The notes under the pieces are model-generated. The model was not told the DNA's origin. It saw only the letters and a program-made list of their open reading frames with translations, and did no database searches. A stretch of 39,415 nucleotides of DNA from Acidisphaera sp. (GTDB lineage: Bacteria; Pseudomonadota; Alphaproteobacteria; Acetobacterales; Acetobacteraceae): contig JAFAYA010000073.1 in the NCBI GenBank assembly GCA_019240635.1, positions 1 to 39,415 of the forward strand. Reading direction: 5' to 3'. This document shows positions 1 to 7,607 of the stretch, piece by piece (within the stretch, counting starts at the first letter, position 1; every line of letters begins with the position of its first letter). Both the position numbers and the translations under genes were made by a program.

Positions 1-465
1 CTCGCGCTCGATCTCGACCGGCAGGTTGCGCCGCTTGTAGACCCAGTCGATCGGGTAACGGGTGCCCGGTCCGGCGCGCAGGTTCACCTCGTCGGCGCGC
101 AGGGCGGCGAAGCGCGGCAGCGGCAGGCCGGTCACGCTGCCCTTCGCCGGCTCGGCCGGCTGCGCCGGGGCGGGCGGAGCCGGCGCCGGTGCCACCGGAA
201 CGGGCGGGGGTGGCGGGTGCTGCGGCCGCGGCCGCGCAACCTTCGGCGCCCGGATCACCGGGGTGGCGGGGTGCGCGGGCTGGTGCTGGGCCGCCTGCTG
301 CACCGGATGCTGAGGCGGGGCCGGATGAGCCGGGTGCGCCGGGACGGGGACCGCCGGTCGCTGGGGCACGCTCGTCGGCGCCGGCGCCGGCGCCGGCGCC
401 TGCGCGCTCGCCGCTGCCGGCAGCAGACAGACGAGGGCGAGCACGGCCGGGCGCGGCAGACGCAT
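1..465 (-). CDS. SH3-like domain exported protein (3' end outside window)
   Basis: 155 codons are visible and the reading frame runs off the left edge, so the C-terminus is missing. Residues 1-21 look like a Sec signal peptide: an MRLPRP start, a hydrophobic core and an ASA-Q cleavage site. Residues 22-110 are a Pro/Ala/His-rich linker with (AP) repeats, QHP and AHP units. From about residue 118 it reads RFAALRADEVNLRAGPGTRYP then DWVYKRRNLPVEIERE. This matches the start of the bacterial SH3 family common in alphaproteobacteria, in which RADEVNLRxGPGTRYP is a hallmark. The expected role is binding cell-wall or protein ligands in the periplasm; no enzymatic function is implied. It lies downstream of moeB and the DsrE-like gene on the same strand, behind a probable terminator. 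The start is the ATG at 463-465. Confidence 0.8.
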   Translation of the reverse strand, partial: MRLPRPAVLALVCLLPAAASAQAPAPAPAPTSVPQRPAVPVPAHPAHPAPPQHPVQQAAQHQPAHPATPVIRAPKVARPRPQHPPPPPVPVAPAPAPPAPAQPAEPAKGSVTGLPLPRFAALRADEVNLRAGPGTRYPIDWVYKRRNLPVEIERE

Positions 466-590
466 GCGCGATGCCTGCCAAACCCCGCGTCGTTCGGTCA
501 AGCGGCCGATGGTGCTTCACCGACCGTGCAAAAGGAAAACTCCGGGCGTGCTGCCTGGGCGCTGCTCCTGGGACCCCGCTGGGGCAATTT

Positions 591-608
591 CCCAGGCCCT
601 TCCCTGGG
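591..608 (-). terminator. Short hairpin after the DsrE-like gene
   Basis: Read on the minus strand, CCCAGG pairs with CCTGGG around a 6-nt loop and is followed by AAATT. It sits 4 nt past the DsrE-like stop codon. The stem is short and there is no U-run, so this is a weak candidate terminator separating moeB-dsrE from the SH3 gene. Confidence 0.35.
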
Positions 609-612
609 CAGA

Positions 613-993
613 TCAGAGCGAGACAATCTGCCCGCCCGCGCACGCCTCGAGGAACGTTGCGATCCCCGCCACCTCCACACCCGTCAGCAGTCTTGCCGGT
701 GCGACCTCCTCCGCCCGCAGCCCGGCCTCGCAGGCGATCATGCGAACCCCGAGCTCACCGGCCGCTGCCCGCAGCTCCGCGATCCCCGCCACCCCGCGGG
801 CGCGGATCAGGGCGTCGCGCCCGGCATCCGCGATGCAGGCGGGGTCGGCGAGCAGGGCGCGGCAGCCGGCGTTGGTTGCGAACAGGACGACAGGGCGGCC
901 GAGGGCGGCGGCGCCGGTGGCCAGCACGAAGGCGTAGTGCGCGCGGTCGTGCGTGCCGGACATCAGCAGGATGCCCAGGGGTTCAGAGGGCAC
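613..993 (-). CDS. DsrE-family sulfur-transfer protein
   Basis: 126 aa, the usual length for the DsrE/TusD/YchN fold. The N-terminal segment GILLMSGTHDRAHYAFVLATGAAALG and the following PVVLFAT strand are typical of DsrE proteins. Cys88, in GVRMIACEAGLR, falls where the sulfur-accepting cysteine of DsrE/TusD proteins lies. By family knowledge such proteins carry persulfide sulfur in relays for tRNA thiolation, cofactor synthesis or sulfur oxidation. The gene starts 11 nt inside the end of moeB (ATG at 991-993, moeB stop at 983-985), so the two are probably translationally coupled. That suggests, but does not prove, a shared sulfur-transfer job. The specific partner is unknown. Confidence 0.8.
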   Translation of the reverse strand: MPSEPLGILLMSGTHDRAHYAFVLATGAAALGRPVVLFATNAGCRALLADPACIADAGRDALIRARGVAGIAELRAAAGELGVRMIACEAGLRAEEVAPARLLTGVEVAGIATFLEACAGGQIVSL

Positions 994-1801
994 AGGCGGG
1001 CGCCGAGGTGGTGTGGGCGCGCAGGTCGGCGATGGTCGGGTGCGCGCCGCAGAGCGGGCAGAGGGGATCCTTGCGCAGTCGCACGGTGCGGAAGCGGGCG
1101 GCCAGCGCGTCCCAGACCAGCAGGCGGCCGGCCAGGGTTTCGCCGATGCCCAAAAATTCCTTCAGGACCTCGGTGGCTTGCAACGTGCCCATCACGCCGG
1201 TAACGGCGCCGAGCACGCCGGCCTCGCTGCAGGTCGGCACCTCGCCGGGCGGCGGCGCCTCCGGGTAGAGGCAGCGATAGCAGGGAAAATCGCCGGCATG
1301 CGGCTTGAAGGTGGCAAGCTGTCCCTCGAAGCGCAGCACCGCCGCCGAGATCAGCGTGCGTCGCCCGAGCACGCACGCGTCGGCGACCAGGAAGCGTGTG
1401 GGAAAATTGTCGCTGCCGTCGCAGACGATGTCATAGCCGGCGATCAGCGATGCGGCATTCTCCGCGGTCAGCCGCGCCTGAAGCGCGTGCACCGTCACCT
1501 CCGGGTTGATCGCCCGCGCCGCCTGCGCGGCCGACCGCGCCTTGGGCATGCCGAGCCGGGCGGTGTCGTGCGCCACCTGCCGCTGCAGGTTGCACAGCTC
1601 CACCCGGTCGTCGTCGACGATGCCGATCGTGCCGATCCCCGCCGCCGCCAGGTAGAGCGCCAGCGGGCTGCCGAGCCCGCCGGCGCCGATCAGCAGCACC
1701 CGCGCCGCCTTCAGCTTCGCCTGGCCGGTGCCGCCGACCTCGCGCAGCAGGATGTGGCGGGAGTAGCGGCGGATTTCGTCTTCGGAGAGCTCGATCGGCA
1801 T
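983..1801 (-). CDS. moeB: Molybdopterin-synthase adenylyltransferase (MoeB/ThiF/HesA family)
   Basis: 272 aa. MoeB adenylates the C-terminal glycine of MoaD with ATP so that it can be thiocarboxylated for molybdopterin synthesis; ThiF does the same for ThiS. The nucleotide loop GAGGLGSP lies at residues 39-46, the family DGSDN motif at 128-131, and zinc-binding CxxC pairs at 173/176 (CYRC) and 247/250 (CPLC). A PTCSEAG segment holds Cys190. There is no C-terminal rhodanese domain, so sulfur must come from another protein. The start MPIELSEDEIRRYSRHILL is the standard family N-terminus. moaD and moaE are present at 17331-18077, which favours MoeB over ThiF, although one E1 enzyme may serve both pathways. 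It overlaps the DsrE-like gene downstream. Confidence 0.88.
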   Translation of the reverse strand: MPIELSEDEIRRYSRHILLREVGGTGQAKLKAARVLLIGAGGLGSPLALYLAAAGIGTIGIVDDDRVELCNLQRQVAHDTARLGMPKARSAAQAARAINPEVTVHALQARLTAENAASLIAGYDIVCDGSDNFPTRFLVADACVLGRRTLISAAVLRFEGQLATFKPHAGDFPCYRCLYPEAPPPGEVPTCSEAGVLGAVTGVMGTLQATEVLKEFLGIGETLAGRLLVWDALAARFRTVRLRKDPLCPLCGAHPTIADLRAHTTSAPACAL

Positions 1802-1922
1802 CCGCGCTACATGGGGCGTCCCCGGATGCCGGCGAAGGGGCGGGACGCAGCGGTGCGGGGGCTGCTGCCGCTGCCCGCGGCACCGTAACGAGGGAGGCGT
1901 GCCCCGGCCGCCGTCCCGTCGG

Positions 1923-1962
1923 CTGGAGCGTGATCGGCGCAGGCGCGCCGATCACGCTCCAG
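1923..1962 (-). terminator. Perfect 18-bp hairpin after the RTX-like gene
   Basis: The arms at 1923-1940 and 1945-1962 are perfectly complementary, with a 4-nt loop. The hairpin begins 10 nt beyond the RTX-like stop codon at 1973. A short T-run (TTT) follows on the plus strand but none on the minus strand, so it would stall minus-strand transcription by stem stability alone. It lies between the RTX-like stop and the moeB start and probably insulates the two genes. Confidence 0.7.
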
Positions 1963-1972
1963 TTTCGGAGGA

Positions 1973-4093
1973 TCAGACGAAGGCGCTGTGCGACAGGCCG
2001 GAGACGCCCTGCACCGTGACCTGCGTGCCGTCGCCCAGGCTGAACACCGTGCTGCCGCCCGAGCCGGTGGCCGCCTGCGACATCGCCGCCGCCACCTGGT
2101 TGGCCGAGTAGCCGGCCAGCGCGATGTGGTCGGTGCCGGCCTTGAAGCCGTAGATGATGTCGTTCCCTCCGGCGCTGCCGTTGGCGAACTCGTAGAGATC
2201 GGTTCCGGTGCCGCCGAAGAACACGCCGCTGCCCGAGCCGCCGAACACCGTGGAGGCGCCGCTGCCCTCGATCAGCGTCGTGTTGCCCTTGCCCGCGAAG
2301 GTAAGGTCGCTGCCGCTGCCGCCGAAGATCGTGGAGACGCCGGATCCGGCATAGACCTGCTCGCTGCCGTTGCCGTCCAGGATCAGGTCGTAGCCGGAGC
2401 CGCCGACGATCATGTCGGAGGTCGGGCCGCCGAAGATCACGTTCTGGCCGTGCCCGGCGAAGGCGGTGTTGTTCTGGCCGCCGCCGTCGACGATCAGGTC
2501 GGTGCCGGCGTTGCCGACCAGCAGGTTGCCGTCGCCGCCGCCGACCAGCGTGGCGTTGCCCTGGCCGGCCGCAAAGATGTTGCCGCCCTTGCTGCCGCCG
2601 AAGGCCAGCGTGTTTCCCGTGCCGCCGAACAGCGTCAGCTTGCCCGAGCCGCCGGTCACCGCCAGCGAACCGGTACCGCCGATCACGGTGCTGGTGCCGG
2701 CGCCGTTCGCGAAATTCATGCTGCCCTGGCCGGCGAACACCGCGGCGTTGCCGGTCGCGGCGATGGTTGCCGCACCCAGCCCGCCCAGAATGGTGTCCTG
2801 GCCGCCGCTGGCCACCTGGTCGGCACCGCTGCCGAGGTAGATCGCGTTGTCGCCGGTGCCGGTGGCGATCGAATCGTTGCCGGACGCGGCGTTAATCATG
2901 TTGTCGCCGTTGCCGACCGACACGACCCAGCTGCCGCCACCCACGCTCGGCGCGACGAAGTTGTTGTCGGTCAGCGGCATGCTGGAATGGCTGTTCGGAT
3001 TGTAGGTGCCGTCCGCCAGCATCACACCGTTGCCCGTTCCGGCGTACACGGTCAGGCTGGCGTACGAGCCGCGGATCACCTGGTTGGCGCTGCCGCCCGA
3101 CAGGCTCACCGGCTGGTCGGCGGTGTCGTCAACGAGGCTGATGTTGTTGGGCAGCACCACCGTGCCGTCACCGATGTTGGCGTCGGTCAGCTGGGTGTAG
3201 CCGACCTGCGTCGAGCTGACGGTCGGGTCGGTGCCGTTGCTCGGGTCATAGGCGACGAGGCTCGGCGAGCCGCCATTGGCCTGCGCGCTCGCCCCCGCCG
3301 CCGCCTGGTAGCCGGCCTGGATCTGTGCGGCGAACGGGTTGCCGTCCTCGCCGGTGATCGGCATGTAGGTCGGTGCGCTGCCGGATTGGCTGGAGGAGGA
3401 CTGGTCCGAGGTGGGAGGCGAGCCGCTGCCGCTTTGGCTGGTGGTGCCGCTGCCCGAGTTGCTCGCCGCCGCGCTGGTCGCGCTGGAGACGGCGCTCAGC
3501 AGCGAGGCGAGGCCGGCGGGCAGGCCCGGCGCGTCCGGCGCGGCGAACGGGTTCGAGCTGCTCGATGAGGAGGAACTGCCGGACCCGGAGCTTGCCGTCG
3601 CATTGGAGCTGGGCGCGGTGCTCGCGGTCGACGGGGAGGCGGCCGGCGCGCTGCTCGCGGCGCCGCTGCCGGCGGAATTGCCGCTGCTCGCGGCCGGCGC
3701 GCCCGTACTGCTCGAGTTTGTGCCGCTCGAGCTCGTGCCGCTGCCCGACGACCCGGAACCGGTGTCGGCACTCCCGCTCGAGGTCGGCGTGCTGGTCGTG
3801 TCGCTGCCGGTGGAGCTTGACCCGAAGCCGCCAAGTGTCGGCGCGGTCGGCGCGACCAGGAAAGGCAGGGAACTCAGCGGATTGCTGGAGGAAGACGTGC
3901 TGCTGCCCGAGGTGCCGGCGCCGGAGGTGCCGGTTCCGGAGGTGCCCGCGCCGGAAGTACCTGAGCCGGAAGCGCCGGCGCCGGTCCCCGACGTGTCGCT
4001 GCCGGAGCTGGCGGCGGGCGTGCTGGTCGGGGTGGTGGACGTGGACCCGGTGGGCAGGGTCGGGACGGTGGGGACGGAGAACGTGAAGGACAT
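1973..4093 (-). CDS. Large RTX-like repeat protein, probably secreted
   Basis: 706 aa. Residues 1-250 are extremely Ser/Thr/Gly/Ala-rich low-complexity sequence, broken by short hydrophobic islands starting NPL (71) and NPF (181, 252). Residues 290-390 are a more ordinary beta-type segment. Residues about 392-635 carry some two dozen Gly/Asn/Asp-rich turns. Some fit the RTX nonapeptide GGxGxDxUx (GGSGYDLIL, GGSGSDLTF, GGTGTDLYEF); many are degenerate without the Asp. Residues 636-706 (NDIIYGFKAGTDHIALAGY and onward) resemble the C-terminal cap of Ca2+-binding RTX/serralysin proteins. I saw no cysteine and no N-terminal signal peptide, which fits type I secretion using a C-terminal signal. No enzymatic domain is recognisable and no transporter genes are nearby. 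It may be an adhesin, matrix or surface protein. The start MSFTFSVPTVPTLP is the first ATG of the open frame. Confidence 0.75.
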   Translation of the reverse strand: MSFTFSVPTVPTLPTGSTSTTPTSTPAASSGSDTSGTGAGASGSGTSGAGTSGTGTSGAGTSGSSTSSSSNPLSSLPFLVAPTAPTLGGFGSSSTGSDTTSTPTSSGSADTGSGSSGSGTSSSGTNSSSTGAPAASSGNSAGSGAASSAPAASPSTASTAPSSNATASSGSGSSSSSSSSNPFAAPDAPGLPAGLASLLSAVSSATSAAASNSGSGTTSQSGSGSPPTSDQSSSSQSGSAPTYMPITGEDGNPFAAQIQAGYQAAAGASAQANGGSPSLVAYDPSNGTDPTVSSTQVGYTQLTDANIGDGTVVLPNNISLVDDTADQPVSLSGGSANQVIRGSYASLTVYAGTGNGVMLADGTYNPNSHSSMPLTDNNFVAPSVGGGSWVVSVGNGDNMINAASGNDSIATGTGDNAIYLGSGADQVASGGQDTILGGLGAATIAATGNAAVFAGQGSMNFANGAGTSTVIGGTGSLAVTGGSGKLTLFGGTGNTLAFGGSKGGNIFAAGQGNATLVGGGDGNLLVGNAGTDLIVDGGGQNNTAFAGHGQNVIFGGPTSDMIVGGSGYDLILDGNGSEQVYAGSGVSTIFGGSGSDLTFAGKGNTTLIEGSGASTVFGGSGSGVFFGGTGTDLYEFANGSAGGNDIIYGFKAGTDHIALAGYSANQVAAAMSQAATGSGGSTVFSLGDGTQVTVQGVSGLSHSAFV

Positions 4094-4351
4094 GGTGGCC
4101 GCTACCTCTTCTCTGGCTGCTCTCGGGGAGGGGCGGGACGCCGGCGCCCGCCGTTGCCTGGGAGGCCATCAAACACCTGTCTAGAAAATGATCCGTTAAA
4201 CCAGAGCTGGATTTCGCCGCGAGGAATGAACCAAATGGTTGATAGCCTCGGCGTCGATTTACACCATTCCGGCGCCAAGCCAAGGAAAAACGCTGGCGCA
4301 ACTGCCGTAGCGGGATGAGAGTCCTCGGTGGACCCGCGTGGGGAGGCTGGC
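4094..4351. promoter_or_regulatory. Divergent intergenic region between RTX-like and MBL genes
   Basis: This 258-nt spacer contains a stretch at about 4183-4262 that is clearly more AT-rich than its surroundings, as expected for promoters of the two divergent genes. A near-palindrome (AACCA-AA-TGGTT) lies at about 4228-4239 and could be an operator. I could not identify convincing -35/-10 pairs, so promoter positions are left open. Confidence 0.4.
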
Positions 4352-5236
4352 ATGCGCCCGGATGTGCAGGCCTTCTTCGACAAGGCCACCAACACGATCA
4401 CCTATGTCGTGACCGACCTTGCGACGCGCGAGGCGGCGGTGATCGACCCGGTGCTCGACTTCGACCTGAAGTCCGGCCGCACCGCGACGGAGTCGGCGGA
4501 CCGCGTCGCCGCCTGCGTCGCCGAGCGTGGCCTGCACGTCGCCTGGCTGCTCGAGACCCACGTGCATGCCGACCACCTCTCCGGCGCGCCCTATCTCAAG
4601 CAGCGCCTGGGCGGGCTGATCGGCATCGGCGAGCACATCCGGCAGGTGCAGAAGGTCTTCAAGGCGCTGTTCAACGCCGAGCCCGGCTTCGTTACCGACG
4701 GGCGCCAGTTCGACCGGCTGTTCGCCGATGGCGACACATTCGCGATCGGCGGCATCGAGTCGCGGGTGATGCACACGCCGGGACACACCCCGGCCTGCGT
4801 CACCTACGTGATCGGCGACGCCGCCTTCGTCGGCGACACCATGTTCATGCCGGACTTCGGCACCGCTCGCGCCGACTTCCCGGGCGGCGACGCGCGCGCC
4901 CTCTACCGCTCGATCCGCCGCGTCCTCGAACTGCCGCCCGAGACCCGCCTGTTCACCGCGCACGACTACCGCGCGCCCGGCCGCGAAGAATACGCCTGGG
5001 AGAGCACGGTCGCCGCCCAGCGCGCCGCCAACGTGCACGTCCGCGACGGCGTCAGCGAGGAGGAGTTCGTCGCGCTACGCACCGCGCGCGACGCCAAGCT
5101 CGAGATGCCGACGCTGATCCTGCCGGCGGTGCAGGTGAACATGCGCGCCGGCAACCTGCCGCCGCCCGAGGACAACGGCGTCTCCTACCTGAAAATCCCG
5201 ATCACCGACCTCAAGCGCCGGTCGGCCGCGGGCTGA
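4352..5236 (+). CDS. MBL-fold hydrolase, persulfide dioxygenase-like (Blh/ETHE1 type)
   Basis: 294 aa. The metal-binding motif THVHADH gives His70, His72, Asp74 and His75. Further ligands are His145 (TPGHT), Asp162 (GDT) and His204 (TAHDY). The N-terminal pattern TITYVVTDxxTREAAVIDPVLDFDLKSGRT and the PDFGTARADFPGG segment fit the persulfide dioxygenase branch (ETHE1, PDO, Blh) better than glyoxalase II. By family knowledge these oxidise glutathione persulfide to sulfite with a mononuclear iron, detoxifying sulfide. The exact substrate here is inference. An upstream in-frame GTG at 4328 exists. The ATG at 4352 is preferred because GGGAGG lies 5 nt before it. No BigR-type regulator or sulfurtransferase fusion is present. 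Confidence 0.82.
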   Translation: MRPDVQAFFDKATNTITYVVTDLATREAAVIDPVLDFDLKSGRTATESADRVAACVAERGLHVAWLLETHVHADHLSGAPYLKQRLGGLIGIGEHIRQVQKVFKALFNAEPGFVTDGRQFDRLFADGDTFAIGGIESRVMHTPGHTPACVTYVIGDAAFVGDTMFMPDFGTARADFPGGDARALYRSIRRVLELPPETRLFTAHDYRAPGREEYAWESTVAAQRAANVHVRDGVSEEEFVALRTARDAKLEMPTLILPAVQVNMRAGNLPPPEDNGVSYLKIPITDLKRRSAAG

Positions 5237-5352
5237 TCCGGGCCGCGCCCGCGCATAGCTCTCCCCGCATACCGCCGCCCCCGCATACCGCCGCGTTGAC
5301 CGGTGGCGGCGGCTCACGCAATCTGTGAACGGCGGCAGGGCGCGGGCGGCGC

Positions 5353-7050
5353 ATGGACGAGACACCGAGCAGGCCGGAGGCAGGCCGGGCTCCCGCGGAC
5401 CTGGCGTTCTTCGCCGCCGCGGTCGGCGCCTCGCGCCTGCCGATGGTCGTCACCGACCCGCGCCGGCCGGACAACCCGATCGTGTTCGCCAACGACGCCT
5501 TCCTGCGGCTCACCGGCTACGCCCGCGAGGAGGTGACCGGCCGCAACTGCCGCTTCCTGCAAGGTGCCGCAACCGACCCGCACGCGGTCGCCGCGATGCG
5601 CGAGGCGATCGCCGGGCACCGCGAGGTCGCGCTGGAACTGCTCAACTATCGCAAGGACGGCACGCCGTTCTGGAACGCCGTGCAGGTCTGCCCGGTGGTG
5701 GCGATCGACGGCACGCTCACCCACTTCCTCGGCTACCAGGCCGACGTCACGGAACGCCGCGCCGCCGAGGAACGCCGCCGCCAGCAGGCCGACCAGCAGC
5801 TTCAGGCGCTGTCGGACGCCATACCGCATCTGGTCTGGACGGCGCAGCCGGACGGCGCGATCGACTGGTTCAATCGTCGCTGGTACGACTACACCGGCAC
5901 GTCGGCCGAGCAGGTGCAGGGCTGGGCCTGGGCCTGCGTGCATGATCCGGCGATGCTGCCCGAGGTGGTGCGGCGCTGGCGCGCCAGCGTCGCCTCCGGC
6001 GAGCCGTTCGAGATGGTGTTTCCGCTGCGCGCCGCGGACGGCAGCTTCCGCCCCTTTCTCACCCGCGCGGTGCCGCTGCGCGACGCGGCCGGCCGGATCG
6101 TGCGGTGGTTCGGCACCAACACCGAGGTCAGCGAATTCCGGGAGAACGAGGCGCGCTTCGAGCGCCTCGTGGCCGAGCGGACGCGCGAGCTCGAGGCGGC
6201 GAATGCCCGCCTGCGCGCCGAGGCGGCGGCGCGCGGCCGGGTGGAGGCCGAGTTCCGCCAGGCGCAGAAGCTGGAGGCGGTCGGCCAGCTCACCGGCGGC
6301 CTCGCGCACGACTTCAACAACCTGTTGACCGTGGTGATGGGCGGCCTCGAGACGATCGACCGCCAGCTCGCCGCGCTGCCTGACGGTGCGGAACGCGGCC
6401 GCATGCAACGCGCGGTCGAGACCTCGATGCAGGGCGCCAGGCGGGCGGCGACGCTGACCCAGCGGCTGCTCGCCTTCGCCCGGCCCCAGCCGCTCGACCC
6501 GCGGCCGATCGACGTGAACGCCCTGGTGCAGGGCATGACCGACATGCTCCGCCGCACGCTCGGCGAGGGCATCGCCGTCGGCACGCTGCTCGCCGGCGGG
6601 TTGTGGCGCGTGCTGGCCGATCCCAACCAGCTCGAGAACGCGCTGCTCAACCTGACCGTCAACGCGCGCGACGCCATGCCCGAGGGCGGCCGGCTGACCG
6701 TCGAGACCGCCAATCTGCGCCTGGCCCGCGAAGAAGCGGCGCAGGAGGCCGTCCCGGTGCAGCCCGGCGACTATGTCAGCGTGGCCGTCACCGACACTGG
6801 GGCCGGCATGCCGCCCGAGACCGTGGAGCGCGCCTTCGAGCCGTTCTTCACGACCAAGCAGACCGGCCAGGGCAGCGGGCTCGGGCTGAGCCAGGTCTAC
6901 GGCTTCGTCAGGCAGTCCAACGGTCATGTCCGCATCGCCAGCAAGCCGGGGCAGGGCACGACCGTGCGGATCCTGCTGCCCCGGCTGGCCGCGGCGCCGG
7001 CGGATGCGGGTCAGGCGTCGGCCGCCGTGTCTGTCAACAACGCTCGATAA
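5353..7050 (+). CDS. LOV-domain (blue-light) sensor histidine kinase
   Basis: 565 aa, no membrane segment, presumably cytosolic. Residues 25-137 form a LOV-type PAS domain: the flavin-adduct motif GRNCRFLQG places the photoactive cysteine at Cys66. It is followed by NYRKDGTPFWN (Asn98, Asn108) and FLGYQADVT (Gln129), the residues expected to hold FMN. A second PAS domain spans about 150-262. A short coiled linker leads to the dimerisation/phosphoacceptor helix with His319 in GGLAHDFNNLL. The ATPase domain follows, with the N-box NALLNLTVNARDAM, DTGAGM and GQGSGLGLSQVYG. There is no receiver domain. The next gene is a stand-alone response regulator 101 nt downstream and the likely partner, followed by a diguanylate cyclase. 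Light sensing is inferred from the intact LOV motif. The start is an ATG with only a weak ribosome site. Confidence 0.9.
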   Translation: MDETPSRPEAGRAPADLAFFAAAVGASRLPMVVTDPRRPDNPIVFANDAFLRLTGYAREEVTGRNCRFLQGAATDPHAVAAMREAIAGHREVALELLNYRKDGTPFWNAVQVCPVVAIDGTLTHFLGYQADVTERRAAEERRRQQADQQLQALSDAIPHLVWTAQPDGAIDWFNRRWYDYTGTSAEQVQGWAWACVHDPAMLPEVVRRWRASVASGEPFEMVFPLRAADGSFRPFLTRAVPLRDAAGRIVRWFGTNTEVSEFRENEARFERLVAERTRELEAANARLRAEAAARGRVEAEFRQAQKLEAVGQLTGGLAHDFNNLLTVVMGGLETIDRQLAALPDGAERGRMQRAVETSMQGARRAATLTQRLLAFARPQPLDPRPIDVNALVQGMTDMLRRTLGEGIAVGTLLAGGLWRVLADPNQLENALLNLTVNARDAMPEGGRLTVETANLRLAREEAAQEAVPVQPGDYVSVAVTDTGAGMPPETVERAFEPFFTTKQTGQGSGLGLSQVYGFVRQSNGHVRIASKPGQGTTVRILLPRLAAAPADAGQASAAVSVNNAR

Positions 7051-7151
7051 GCCGCGCGCGGCGCGAACGATCGGCGTCTCGCTGACGTTCGCTGCTGTAC
7101 CGCGGCCCCCTCCCGACGAGTCGACCGCGGCGCCGTGGAGTACGTACGTCG

Positions 7152-7523
7152 ATGGGCCGCCGCATCCTTCTGGTCGAGGACGACGAACTGATCCGCCTGA
7201 GCGTGGCGGAACTGCTGGAGGAGGCCGGGTTCATCGTCATCGCGGCCGAGAGCGGCGATGCCGCGGCCGAGCAGATGGACCGGTCGAGCTTCGACCTGCT
7301 GCTGACCGACCTGCAGATGCCCGGTCGGCTGAACGGCGTCGGTCTGGCGATGCGCGCCCGGTGCCGACACCCCGATCTGCCCATCGTGATCATGACCGGA
7401 CGGCCCGACGCCCTGGCCGATCTCGGCCGGCTCGGTGATCGCGAGGCGCTGCTCCCCAAGCCGTTCCGCGCCGGCGACGTGCTCGCCGCGCTGCGGCCGC
7501 TGCTCGGACAGCCCGAGGGCTGA
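7152..7523 (+). CDS. Single-domain response regulator
   Basis: 123 aa, a receiver domain only. The acidic pocket is EDD at residues 9-11, the phospho-acceptor is Asp53 (LLLTDLQMP), the conserved Thr is Thr82 (IMTG) and the Lys is Lys103 (LPKPF). There is no DNA-binding or enzymatic output domain, so it must act by protein contact or as a phosphorelay intermediate. Its place directly behind the LOV kinase makes it that kinase's probable target, and the diguanylate cyclase begins 84 nt further on. The ATG is preceded by GGAG about 11 nt upstream, a somewhat long spacing. Confidence 0.88.
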   Translation: MGRRILLVEDDELIRLSVAELLEEAGFIVIAAESGDAAAEQMDRSSFDLLLTDLQMPGRLNGVGLAMRARCRHPDLPIVIMTGRPDALADLGRLGDREALLPKPFRAGDVLAALRPLLGQPEG

Positions 7524-7607
7524 GCCCGCGCCGGTTAAGCCGGCATTGAACTTCCCCCGTCAGTGTTGCCGAAGGCGCGTGGTTCGCCGGACCGGCTCGG
7601 AGGAAGT

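Noticed and set aside
189-1888. Long plus-strand frames across the SH3, DsrE and MoeB region
   Set aside because: They are Arg/Pro/Ala-rich complements of the minus-strand genes, which carry clear family motifs.
1988-3568. 526-codon plus-strand open frame opposite the RTX-like gene
   Set aside because: It is the complement of Gly/Asn repeat codons, rich in Ala/Gly/Val/Arg without recognisable motifs; the minus-strand RTX-like frame explains the sequence.
4228-4239. BigR-type operator upstream of the persulfide dioxygenase-like gene
   Set aside because: The near-palindrome there does not resemble the AT-rich BigR site, and no BigR gene is adjacent; kept only as an unassigned possible operator.
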